Origin: an uncultured Pontibacter sp.
GTDB lineage: Bacteria; Bacteroidota; Bacteroidia; Cytophagales; Hymenobacteraceae
Direction of reading: 5' to 3'
Assembly (NCBI RefSeq): GCF_947492645.1
Contig: NZ_CANLMZ010000016.1
Location: 1 to 64,000 of the forward strand
DNA length: 64,000 bases
Positions 50,914 to 58,818 of this stretch are shown here, in pieces. The notes under the pieces are model-generated. The model was not told where the DNA came from, did not search any database, and worked only from the letters and a program-made list of their open reading frames with translations. The translations under genes and the position numbers were made by a program. The first letter of the stretch is position 1; every line of letters starts with the position of its first letter.

Positions 50914-51066
50914 ATGGCTAAGAAGGTAGTTGCAACCCTAAAGACCGCCACAGGTAAAGACTGGGCAAAAGTTATCAAAGCTGTGAGATCTCCAAAAACT
51001 GGTGCTTACAGCTTTAAAGAGGAGATGGTACCTGTAGATAAAGTACAGGAGTTCCTTAAGAAGTAA
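50914..51066 (+). CDS. DUF4295 small basic protein
   Basis: A 50-residue, Lys-rich protein (MAKKVVATLKTATGKDWAK, then VIKAVRSPKTGAYSF and a C-terminal VPVDKVQEFLKK). DUF4295 is a short family found beside rpmG in Bacteroidota; because of position and charge it may be a ribosome-associated protein. Starts 2 nt after rpmG, likely co-translated. Confidence 0.9.
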   Translation: MAKKVVATLKTATGKDWAKVIKAVRSPKTGAYSFKEEMVPVDKVQEFLKK

Positions 51067-51098
51067 TAAGCCGACTCTATTCTAAGATAGATCAAATC

Positions 51099-51125
51099 AA
51101 AAAGTCCCATTACTGGGACTTTTTT
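51099..51125 (+). terminator. Terminator after the rpmG-DUF4295 unit
   Basis: AGTCCCA and TGGGACT around a 4-nt loop, followed by a T-run, between DUF4295 and ftsY. Confidence 0.85.
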
Positions 51126-51174
51126 AGTATATTACCGTATCACCGGAAGTCTTCATCCTTACAAAAACATCGGA

Positions 51175-52134
51175 ATGGGCATTTTTGACTTTTTCAGTAA
51201 AGAGAAGAAAAAAGAGTCGCTCGACAAAGGACTTGAAAAAACTAAAACCAGCTTCTTCGGACAGCTAAGTAAGGCTGTTGTTGGTAAATCCACAGTTGAC
51301 GTGGATGTACTGGATGAGCTGGAGGAAATTTTAGTACACGCCGATGTAGGTGTAGAGACTACGGTTAAGATTATTGATCGCATTGAAAAGCGCGTAGCCC
51401 GCGACAAGTATGTAAGCACCGACGAGCTGGACAGAATCCTGCGCGAAGAGATAGCTGCCATGCTGGAGGAGAACCGTGCCGGAGACGGAGCCAACTTTGA
51501 ATTGCCTGCAGGTATAAAGCCGTACGTAATCATGGTAGTTGGTGTAAACGGTGTAGGTAAAACTACCACAATCGGTAAACTTGCCTCTCAATTCCATAAA
51601 GCAGGTAAAAAAGTAGTACTTGGTGCTGCCGATACTTTCCGTGCCGCAGCTGTTGACCAGCTTATTATCTGGGGAGAGCGTGTAGGGGTGCCGGTTATAT
51701 CGCATGGCATGAACACCGATCCTGCCTCTGTAGCTTACGATGCCGTTAAAAAAGGAGTGGAGCTGAACGCTGATGTGGTAATTATCGACACAGCCGGACG
51801 TTTGCACAATAAGGTAGGTTTGATGAACGAGTTATCGAAGATCAAGCGCGTGATGCAGAAGGTAACTGAAGACACACCACATGAGGTGCTGTTGGTGCTG
51901 GATGGCAGCACAGGCCAGAACGCGCTGCTACAGGCCCGCGAGTTTACAAAAGCCACAGACGTAACAGCCCTTGCCATCACAAAACTTGACGGTACAGCAA
52001 AAGGTGGAGTCGTTATAGGTATTTCCGATGAGTTTAAAATTCCGGTGAAGTATATCGGAGTTGGCGAGAAAATTGAGGACTTACAGTTATTCGACAAAAA
52101 CGAATTTGTAGAGTCATTCTTTTCCCGCAAATAA
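51175..52134 (+). CDS. ftsY: Signal recognition particle receptor FtsY
   Basis: The SRP receptor GTPase at the inner membrane. The 319-residue protein has a short charged N-terminal region (about 1-25), a helical N-domain (about 28-105) and the G-domain with G1 [15 protein letters not shown] (about 124-138), [20 protein letters not shown] and [10 protein letters not shown]. It lacks the long acidic A-domain of E. coli FtsY. Its stop codon overlaps by one base with the next gene. Confidence 0.97.
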   Translation: MGIFDFFSKEKKKESLDKGLEKTKTSFFGQLSKAVVGKSTVDVDVLDELEEILVHADVGVETTVKIIDRIEKRVARDKYVSTDELDRILREEIAAMLEENRAGDGANFELPAGIKPYVIMVVGVNGVGKTTTIGKLASQFHKAGKKVVLGAADTFRAAAVDQLIIWGERVGVPVISHGMNTDPASVAYDAVKKGVELNADVVIIDTAGRLHNKVGLMNELSKIKRVMQKVTEDTPHEVLLVLDGSTGQNALLQAREFTKATDVTALAITKLDGTAKGGVVIGISDEFKIPVKYIGVGEKIEDLQLFDKNEFVESFFSRK

Positions 52135-52688
52135 TGTGTAAGTATACAAAAAAGCTTCTGCTGTTGCCGTTGGCACTACTGCTTTTACAATGCAACGGCA
52201 CTAAACCCGCGCAATCCGAGGGCTCGCAAGACCAACTGGAAAGCGCAAATCCACAACAGAAGCAAATGCCTGTAGTTATTTCTGAACAAGCCCAGGAGCA
52301 GCAAGCGCCAATAGAACAAGGTATAGCCGGTAAAGTATTGTGGCAGGCAGGTAATTTAATGCCCTCGCCAGATGCGCCTATAAGCCAGCCTAGCCATGTG
52401 CAGCGCACTTTGTATGTTTACGAACTTACAAAAGGAAACCAGGTTAAAACCACAGATGGTGTTTTTCACACCGACATTCAAACTAATTTAGTTACTCAGG
52501 TTGTTACAGATGCTAATGGCAACTTTGCTGTTACACTAAAACCCGGCAAGTATAGCCTGTTCTCAAAAGAGGAAAAGGGATTGTTTGCTAACCTCTTCGA
52601 TGGTGAGATGAACATCAACCCAGTAGAGGTAAAGCAGGGGCAGGTAACGAACGTGGAGTTTCTGATTAATTACCAAGCAAGTTATTAA
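52134..52688 (+). CDS. Lipoprotein with transthyretin/carboxypeptidase-regulatory-like domain
   Basis: A 184-residue lipoprotein: signal peptide with lipobox LLLQC (Cys20), then a Gln/Ser-rich linker and a beta-sandwich with a DANGNFAVTLKPGKYSLF pattern, the style of the CarboxypepD_reg/transthyretin-like fold used in Bacteroidota envelope proteins. The first codon overlaps the ftsY stop by one base (TAATG), and the stop is 3 nt before rimO, so the three form one transcript. The role is unknown. Confidence 0.65.
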   Translation: MCKYTKKLLLLPLALLLLQCNGTKPAQSEGSQDQLESANPQQKQMPVVISEQAQEQQAPIEQGIAGKVLWQAGNLMPSPDAPISQPSHVQRTLYVYELTKGNQVKTTDGVFHTDIQTNLVTQVVTDANGNFAVTLKPGKYSLFSKEEKGLFANLFDGEMNINPVEVKQGQVTNVEFLINYQASY

Positions 52689-52691
52689 TAC

Positions 52692-54005
52692 GTGAAAGTA
52701 AGATCGCTAAAAAAGGATAAGGTAAACGTAATCACCTTAGGTTGCTCTAAAAACCTGGTTGATTCGGAAGTGCTGATGGGGCAGCTGCGTGCCAACGAGT
52801 TTGATGTGGCGCACGAGTCTGACAAAGATGATTCTAACATCATTATCGTAAATACCTGTGGCTTTATTGATAATGCCAAGCAGGAGTCTATTGACACCAT
52901 TCTACGCTACGCCGATGCCAAAGAAGCTGGCCAGATAGATAAACTATACGTGACGGGCTGCCTTTCGCAGCGCTACAAAGACTCTCTTGAAGCTGAGATT
53001 CCGCAGGTAGACGCTTACTTTGGTACGCTGGAGTTGCCACGCCTGCTTAAAACGCTGGAGGCAGACTACAAGAACGAGCTAATTGGCGAGCGTTTGTTAA
53101 CGACACCTTCGCATTATGCATACTTTAAGATTGCGGAAGGCTGCAACCGCCCGTGCTCCTTCTGTGCGATACCGTTGATGCGTGGCAAGCACGTAGACCG
53201 CCCGATAGAAGACCTGGTAAAGGAAGCAAAACGCCTGGCAAGTATGGGGACCAAAGAACTTATACTTATTGCACAGGACCTTACCTACTATGGTTTGCAA
53301 CATTACGGCGAGCGCAAGCTAGCTGATTTGCTACGCAACCTTTCTGATGTGGATGGTATCGAATGGATCAGGATGCAGTATGCGTACCCGTCGCAATTCC
53401 CGATGGAGGTGTTTGATGTGATGAACGAGCGCGAGAACATCTGTAAGTACCTGGACATGCCGCTGCAGCACATTTCAGATAACATGCTGAAGACCATGCG
53501 CCGTGGCATTAGCAAGCGCAGAACAATTGAGTTGGTAGACCAAATCCGTCAGCGTGTGCCGGACATTGCTTTAAGAACTACGCTTATTGCAGGTCACCCA
53601 GGTGAAACAGACCAGGATTTCAGGGAGTTGTATGATTGGGTTGAGGAAACAAGATTCGACCGTTTGGGCATTTTTACTTATTCTCACGAAGACAACACAC
53701 ATGCTTATACGCTAGAGGACAACGTGCCGGATGAGGTGAAGCAGGAGCGTGCCGATGCCATTATGGAGCTGCAGCAGGGGATCTCTGTAGAGATGAACGA
53801 AGAGAAAATAGGCAAGACTTATAAAGTATTGTTCGATCGTAAAGAAAGCGGCTACTTTGTTGGCCGTACACAGTACGACTCTCCGGAAGTAGATAACGAA
53901 GTACTGGTGCCAGCCGATAACACCTATGTAAGATTAGGAGATTTTGCTAATGTGAAGATTACAGATTCCTCTGACTTTGACCTTTACGGAGAGGTAGTAG
54001 TATAA
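52692..54005 (+). CDS. rimO: Ribosomal protein S12 methylthiotransferase
   Basis: Radical-SAM enzyme that methylthiolates Asp88 of ribosomal protein S12. The 437-residue protein has the N-terminal UPF0004 domain with Cys18, Cys56 and Cys90 (second cluster), the radical-SAM CxxxCxxC at Cys151, Cys155 and Cys158 (CNRPCSFC) and a C-terminal TRAM domain (about 375-435). The GTG start at 52692 is preferred because it begins the conserved KVRSLKKDKVNVITLGC segment. It is distinguished from MiaB by the RimO-type CNRPCSFC and SKNLVDSE sequence. Confidence 0.95.
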   Translation: MKVRSLKKDKVNVITLGCSKNLVDSEVLMGQLRANEFDVAHESDKDDSNIIIVNTCGFIDNAKQESIDTILRYADAKEAGQIDKLYVTGCLSQRYKDSLEAEIPQVDAYFGTLELPRLLKTLEADYKNELIGERLLTTPSHYAYFKIAEGCNRPCSFCAIPLMRGKHVDRPIEDLVKEAKRLASMGTKELILIAQDLTYYGLQHYGERKLADLLRNLSDVDGIEWIRMQYAYPSQFPMEVFDVMNERENICKYLDMPLQHISDNMLKTMRRGISKRRTIELVDQIRQRVPDIALRTTLIAGHPGETDQDFRELYDWVEETRFDRLGIFTYSHEDNTHAYTLEDNVPDEVKQERADAIMELQQGISVEMNEEKIGKTYKVLFDRKESGYFVGRTQYDSPEVDNEVLVPADNTYVRLGDFANVKITDSSDFDLYGEVVV

Positions 54006-54029
54006 ACAGTACACGTAACACGATATTAT

Positions 54030-54075
54030 AAAAGCAAAAAGCGCTGCAAGTATAAATGCAGCGCTTTTTGCTTTT
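54030..54075. terminator. Bidirectional terminator with AGTATAAA loop
   Basis: 19-nt arms 54030-54048 and 54057-54075 around an 8-nt loop AGTATAAA, between rimO and the convergent PH-domain gene. The loop is the dispersed motif. Confidence 0.95.
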
Positions 54076-54108
54076 AGTACTTATCAGTAGCTGTAGTATA
54101 AAAAGGTG

Positions 54109-54489
54109 CTACTTTAACACATGCCGGCTCAACACCCGATACGCTTCATTGATATTGTCGCCCTTCCTGAAGTCCTGCTTGATTGTTGGCTCTGACTCGC
54201 CGGTAAGCCAGATTTTAAGTTCAGCATCTAAATCAGCAATGCCGGCACTCTCTTTCGAAAACATCTTGATGCTGCTGTAAGGTATACTTTGGTAATCTGT
54301 TTTAGAGCCGGTGAGGCCTTGTTTGTTTACTAGTATAAGCCGCTTGTTTGTGAATACAAGCATATCCCGGATCAGCTTGTATGCCTTCTCGATATGCTCG
54401 CTCTCCAGCAGTATGGGCTGAAACTCTTTTGTAACCTTTTCGATAGACACTTCCGACGCGTGCCCCATCATACCACTAAGTAATCCCAT
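54109..54489 (-). CDS. PH-domain protein (bacterial type)
   Basis: A 126-residue soluble protein with the bacterial PH (bPH_1, DUF1696) pattern: FQPILLESEHIEKAYKLI, the central IRDMLVFTNKRLILVNKQG and KTDYQSIPYSSIKMFS and a closing helix (NINEAYRVLSRHVLK). Function unknown. Monocistronic and convergent with rimO. Confidence 0.85.
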   Translation of the reverse strand: MGLLSGMMGHASEVSIEKVTKEFQPILLESEHIEKAYKLIRDMLVFTNKRLILVNKQGLTGSKTDYQSIPYSSIKMFSKESAGIADLDAELKIWLTGESEPTIKQDFRKGDNINEAYRVLSRHVLK

Positions 54490-54754
54490 GGTTATATGTT
54501 TTAAATTTAGTTTGTTTACGTGTTGCTGCTGATAAGTTTATACTTATCAGTAAGTTGCAGATTAACGGTACTGGTTATACACGTTGGTTGCTAAACCTGT
54601 TGCACGTGCTTTCTGTCGAAGCTCCTGCAAAACCGTATATAAAAGCCTTAACTTAGCAACTCAGCTTGCAAAGTATAAAAGCTGTAACACAATTAAGGTA
54701 AAACTGTTAAAGAGGCTATACATTAAGCCTGTAATATTGATGGAAGTATCTACT

Positions 54755-56317
54755 ATGAAAATAACTAAGATGGATTACGCTGCTACTGGAGCATTCTCGA
54801 AAACAGTAGCAGACTATCTTTGTAAAAGCGAAAAGCTTAAACCATTTTATAACCACTTCCCGGATCTGGAGGCTTTTGAAGCCCAGCTAAAAGAGAAAGC
54901 ATTTAGCCCAGAGCAGCGACAAACCTTGTACCAGGCGCTACAGCAGCAGTATACTTCTCTCGGCGCTATCAACCTAAAGGTACAGCAAAACATAGACCTG
55001 CTCCAGCAGCCCAACACTTATACCGTTACTACCGGGCACCAGCTGAACATCTTCACAGGTCCTTTATACTTTGTATATAAGATCATCACAGCCATTAACA
55101 CCTGTAAACAGCTGCAGGAGAGGTATCCGGCTTATAATTTCGTGCCGGTGTACTGGATGGCCACAGAAGATCATGACTTTGCCGAAATCAATCATTTTAA
55201 CTTGTTCGGGAAGGGGTACAAGTGGGAAACAGCACAAAAAGGCGCAGTTGGCCGCTTTACAACTGAGGGCTTAGATAAGCTGCTGGAGGAACTGCCGGAA
55301 ACATACCCTGTGTTTGACGATGCTTATCGTAACAGCAAAACCCTGGCTGATGCCACACGTGCCATTACGCATGCATTGTTCGGCGAATATGGTTTGGTAA
55401 GTATAGACGGTGATGATGCAAAGCTGAAGAGAGCATTGATTCCTGTGGTGGAAAAGGAGCTTACCGCGCAATTATCAAACAAACTAGTAGAGGAGGCAAA
55501 CGCGCAGTTAGAAAAACTCGATTACAAGGCACAGGTATACTCCCGTGAGATAAATCTTTTTTACCTGCAGGATAACCTGCGTGAGCGCATTGTGCAGGAA
55601 GAGGGCAAATATAAAGTACTCAACACCGATATCAGTTATACTTTAGAGGAGATACTGCAGGAGGCAAAGGAGCACCCGGAACGGTTTAGCCCCAATGTTA
55701 TACTTAGGCCGTTGTACGAAGAACTGGTGTTGCCAAACCTGGCCTATATAGGCGGTGGCGCTGAGGTAGCCTATTGGTTCCAGTTAAAAAAAGTATTTGA
55801 GGCTTATAACGTTGCTTTCCCGGTACTGATGTTGCGCAACTCTGCGCTGTACATAAACCGAGGCAACGCCAGCCGCATGCATAAATTAGGTTTGAAGGCA
55901 GAAGAGCTTTTTCAGTCTTACCCGGAGCTTAAAAAATACCTTTCCGGCCAGATACACGAAGAGGAAATTAACCTGGAGGAGCAGCGAAAGGCTGTAACGG
56001 TGGCTTTTGCTGCAGTAGAAAAGTTAGCACAAAGTATAGACCCAACGTTGGTGAAAGCAGTAGGTGCCGAAGAACAGAAAGCCACTAATGCACTACAGAT
56101 GCTGGAGAAAAAAATATCGAAGGCACGCGACAGCAAGCACGAGCAAACGTTTAAGCAACTCGAGAACCTCAAAGAAAAGTTATTCCCGAACGGCAGCCTG
56201 CAGGAACGTTATGATAACTTGCTGTCTTTCCAGACAAATAACCCTGACTTTATACCTGCCCTGGTAGAGGCGTTTGATCCTTTGGAGTTTAAGTTTACCA
56301 TACTAGAAGAAGAGTAA
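54755..56317 (+). CDS. bshC: Bacillithiol synthase (putative cysteine-adding enzyme)
   Basis: BshC adds cysteine to glucosaminyl-malate in the last step of bacillithiol synthesis. The 520-residue protein has the family segments TGHQLNIFTGPLYFVYK (about 99-115), PVYWMATEDHDFAEINHF (about 136-153) and YIGGGAEVAYWFQLKKVF, then a long helical, coiled-coil C-terminal region (about 405-500, Glu/Lys/Gln-rich). In-frame upstream starts at 54584 and 54740 exist; 54755 (MKITKMDYAATGAFSKT) is preferred from family alignment. The stop overlaps the next start by one base. bshA and bshB are not in the window. Confidence 0.92.
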   Translation: MKITKMDYAATGAFSKTVADYLCKSEKLKPFYNHFPDLEAFEAQLKEKAFSPEQRQTLYQALQQQYTSLGAINLKVQQNIDLLQQPNTYTVTTGHQLNIFTGPLYFVYKIITAINTCKQLQERYPAYNFVPVYWMATEDHDFAEINHFNLFGKGYKWETAQKGAVGRFTTEGLDKLLEELPETYPVFDDAYRNSKTLADATRAITHALFGEYGLVSIDGDDAKLKRALIPVVEKELTAQLSNKLVEEANAQLEKLDYKAQVYSREINLFYLQDNLRERIVQEEGKYKVLNTDISYTLEEILQEAKEHPERFSPNVILRPLYEELVLPNLAYIGGGAEVAYWFQLKKVFEAYNVAFPVLMLRNSALYINRGNASRMHKLGLKAEELFQSYPELKKYLSGQIHEEEINLEEQRKAVTVAFAAVEKLAQSIDPTLVKAVGAEEQKATNALQMLEKKISKARDSKHEQTFKQLENLKEKLFPNGSLQERYDNLLSFQTNNPDFIPALVEAFDPLEFKFTILEEE

Positions 56318-56889
56318 TGCAAAAGGCAGAACTGCGGAAGCTAATGCTACAGAAGCGGCGCGCTTTATCTACCGAAGAGGTGCAGCAACGCAGCCAACGT
56401 ATAGCAGATCAGTTTTTTAGCAACTTTACTTTAGAGGCAGGCCATACTATACACATTTTTTTACCTATTGTAAAAAAAAACGAGGTAAATACCTGGCCAA
56501 TTATTCTGAGGCTGCGACAGCATCACCCAGAGGTGCGCGTAGCTGTACCAGTTACCGATGTTGCCCAAAATATACTTACGCACCATCACCTTACCGACGA
56601 GGCCATACTTGTAGAAAATAATTGGGGAATACCCGAGCCTCAGGATGCGCACATAATCCATGCGGAAGAGGTTGATATAGTGCTGGTGCCATTACTGGCT
56701 TTTGACCTGGCAGGCCATCGGGTAGGTTACGGTAAAGGCTTCTACGACCGCTTTTTAGCTGATTGCCGCCCCGGTGTGCTAAAGGTTGGTTTATCATTGG
56801 AGCCGCCTGTGGAGAGTATAGCAGACCCTAACCCTTTTGATGTGCCGCTGGATGCCGTGGTGATGCCGGAGGGAGTGTGGAGAAAATAA
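56317..56889 (+). CDS. 5-formyltetrahydrofolate cyclo-ligase
   Basis: Converts 5-formyl-THF to 5,10-methenyl-THF with ATP. A 190-residue protein with the family's N-terminal basic segment (KAELRKLMLQKRRALSTEE), a middle NWGIPEP motif and the ATP/folate-binding GYGKGFYDRFLADCR (about 142-156). It starts inside the bshC stop codon (1-nt overlap), so the two are translationally coupled, although they belong to different pathways. Ends in a hairpin. Confidence 0.92.
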   Translation: MQKAELRKLMLQKRRALSTEEVQQRSQRIADQFFSNFTLEAGHTIHIFLPIVKKNEVNTWPIILRLRQHHPEVRVAVPVTDVAQNILTHHHLTDEAILVENNWGIPEPQDAHIIHAEEVDIVLVPLLAFDLAGHRVGYGKGFYDRFLADCRPGVLKVGLSLEPPVESIADPNPFDVPLDAVVMPEGVWRK

Positions 56890-56912
56890 CTTTGGAGAAG
56901 GGGATTAAAAGC

Positions 56913-56946
56913 CACAGCCCTTCAAGTATAAACTTGAAGGGCTGTG
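56913..56946. terminator. Bidirectional terminator with AAGTATAAACTT apex
   Basis: 15-nt arms CACAGCCCTTCAAGT and ACTTGAAGGGCTGTG around a 4-nt loop ATAA; the apex spells AAGTATAAACTT. It separates convergent genes (stops at 56889 and 56971). Confidence 0.93.
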
Positions 56947-56970
56947 CGTATTTATGCAGAAAGTATAAGT

Positions 56971-57273
56971 CTACTTTTTGTTAGCGGTAATTTTCTTCAG
57001 CTGCTCAACCGGGCCAAACTGTTTTTGCTCCATAGTTTTGCCTCTCAGGTAAATTTTTCTCAGCTGCACCTCAACAGGGGCCATCGTCTTGGTCATTTCC
57101 GAAGAAACAACTTTAATGTAAAACTCTCTGGCTTCTGCGGCTGCACCTCTCTCGAAAGTGTGCGTTTGCTGGTTCTTGTTTACCGGTAGGCCTGGAATTA
57201 CGTGGTAATTCGTGCACACTACCTCGTATTTTGATAAGAACGGTTTAATAAAGCTTTTGAATAACTTCTTCAT
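56971..57273 (-). CDS. Small basic protein, unknown
   Basis: A 100-residue basic protein (MKKLFKSFIKPFLSKYEVVC, then GLPVNKNQQTHTFERGAAAEAREFY and LRKIYLRGKTMEQKQF). No family recognised. Clean start, stop and terminator support it as a gene. Monocistronic. No membrane span or signal peptide. Confidence 0.55.
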   Translation of the reverse strand: MKKLFKSFIKPFLSKYEVVCTNYHVIPGLPVNKNQQTHTFERGAAAEAREFYIKVVSSEMTKTMAPVEVQLRKIYLRGKTMEQKQFGPVEQLKKITANKK

Positions 57274-57529
57274 TATAAATTAATTGTGAACAAGGGTTAA
57301 AGAACTCGCAAAGTAACTTTTTATTTTTATAAATCAAGACTGCCAACTAAATTATCATAAAACTTTAACAAACCAATAATAACAGGCAAAATGGGATGTA
57401 CAGTAAATAGGAATTTCAGTCAGCTTATTAAATAATTACAATAAGCCAGAATATTGCGTTCTGGTTCATTCTTAGACAGAAACAATATGGCTTAGTGGCG
57501 TATTGCGTTGATTTATAATTAGATATGGG

Positions 57530-58207
57530 TTAGGCTACGGGCTTTACACCACGCGTCATTTCACGTTTGCCCGGAGGCCCCGGCAATGCTTCTACCTCAA
57601 ATCCGGCAGCTTTAAGGCTACGCTTAAAAGAGCCTTTGGCACAGTAAGTAACCAACACACCACCTGGACGTGTGGCATTGTAAAGCTTCGTAAACATCTC
57701 CTCCGACCAAAGCTCGGGCTGTTTTTCAGGGGCAAAGGCATCAAAATACACCAGGTCGTAGTAAGACTGAGGCGCCACAAACTCCTCAAGGGTTTCGTGT
57801 ATCTTCTGTAATGTGAAGTATGGTATAAGGTCTACCGGCTCGTTCCAGGGGGTTTGGTGCATGCGCAGGAAAACATCATGCAACTCAGGGTTAAGTATGG
57901 CCCTATCAAACTGCAATTGGTTTACTACCTCATTCTGCAGCGGGAATTTCTCTAGTGTATCGTATTGTATAAAGGCTTTTTTTGCCAGCGCAACAGGGTA
58001 GGTAAGTATAGCGTTCAGGCCCGTTCCGAAACCAATCTCCAGTATTTTAACATCTTTTTTAAACGATGTTACGTGCTCAAGGCCATGCTTTATAAACACA
58101 TGCAGCGACTCCTGTAGTGCCCCATGTACCGAATGATAGTGCTCATTGAGCTCAGGTACAAAAAGGGTGTTAGAGCCGTCTTTCGTTTTTCGGATTTCGA
58201 GGTGCAT
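57530..58207 (-). CDS. mnmD: tRNA 5-methylaminomethyl-2-thiouridine methyltransferase domain protein (MnmD)
   Basis: A 225-residue SAM methyltransferase of the MnmC N-terminal domain type, acting alone without the C-terminal FAD oxidase domain of E. coli MnmC. It has the SAM loop EIGFGTGLNAILTYP (about 57-71), the catalytic-region Asp in YFDAFAPEKQPELW (about 149-162) and a C-terminal VTYCAKGSFKRSLKAAGFEV. It methylates the wobble uridine of certain tRNAs. Monocistronic with a -7 element at 58226-58233. Confidence 0.88.
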   Translation of the reverse strand: MHLEIRKTKDGSNTLFVPELNEHYHSVHGALQESLHVFIKHGLEHVTSFKKDVKILEIGFGTGLNAILTYPVALAKKAFIQYDTLEKFPLQNEVVNQLQFDRAILNPELHDVFLRMHQTPWNEPVDLIPYFTLQKIHETLEEFVAPQSYYDLVYFDAFAPEKQPELWSEEMFTKLYNATRPGGVLVTYCAKGSFKRSLKAAGFEVEALPGPPGKREMTRGVKPVA

Positions 58208-58225
58208 GTTTTTTGTGTTACTTTA

Positions 58226-58233
58226 CAAAGGTA
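58226..58233 (-). promoter_or_regulatory. -7 element of mnmD
   Basis: TACCTTTG on the minus strand, a perfect TAnnTTTG, 18 nt before the start codon. Confidence 0.5.
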
Positions 58234-58368
58234 AGTAAACCTAGGCACAGGCTGCAACTATTAATGATTTATTGGTAATCATAAATCAAAGAATACAAAC
58301 AAATGCTGGGTTTTGGCAGTTTGCGCCTTTCTGCAATTTTATAAATAAATCTTTTACATTTAAGCAAA

Positions 58369-58797
58369 ATGGCAAGAATAAAAGTAGCTATACCAGACCA
58401 TATTCATTTTACGGCAACCATACCTGTACGTGTTACCGACCTGAACTATGGCAACCACCTTGGTAACGATGCGCTGCTATCCATACTGCATGAGGCACGC
58501 ATGCAGCTGCTGGGACAATTTGGCTGGAGCGAGCTAAGGATAGGCGGGGCAAGTATGATTATGGCTGATGTGGCGATAGAGTATAAGGGCGAGGGCTTTT
58601 ATGGCGATGTACTTCGTATAAAGCTGGCATTCGATGACATCAGTAAGTATGGCTTTGACATAACGTACCACGTAGTAAACCAGCACGGCAAAGAAGTGGC
58701 GCGCGCTAAAACCGGAATGCTATGCTTTGACTACCAGAACCGTAAATTAATGCCCCTGCCAACCGAAGTAAAGGCGAAAATTGAAACTAAAACCTGA
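58369..58797 (+). CDS. Hotdog-fold thioesterase (4HBT-like)
   Basis: A 142-residue acyl-CoA thioesterase-like hotdog protein: PVRVTDLNYGNHLGNDALLSIL (about 23-44, with an Asp near the usual catalytic position), EARMQLLGQF, then IEYKGEGFYGDVLRIKL and DITYHVVNQHGKEVARAKTGM. Substrate unknown. It lies 21 nt upstream of rlmN on the same strand and may share a transcript with it. Confidence 0.8.
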   Translation: MARIKVAIPDHIHFTATIPVRVTDLNYGNHLGNDALLSILHEARMQLLGQFGWSELRIGGASMIMADVAIEYKGEGFYGDVLRIKLAFDDISKYGFDITYHVVNQHGKEVARAKTGMLCFDYQNRKLMPLPTEVKAKIETKT

Positions 58798-58806
58798 AGA
58801 TTTTTG

Positions 58807-58814
58807 TAATTTTG
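58807..58814 (+). promoter_or_regulatory. -7 element directly before rlmN
   Basis: TAATTTTG ends 4 nt before the rlmN start codon, so a transcript from it would have almost no leader. A partial -33 word lies at a spacing longer than usual. Confidence 0.45.
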
Positions 58815-58818
58815 CAGT

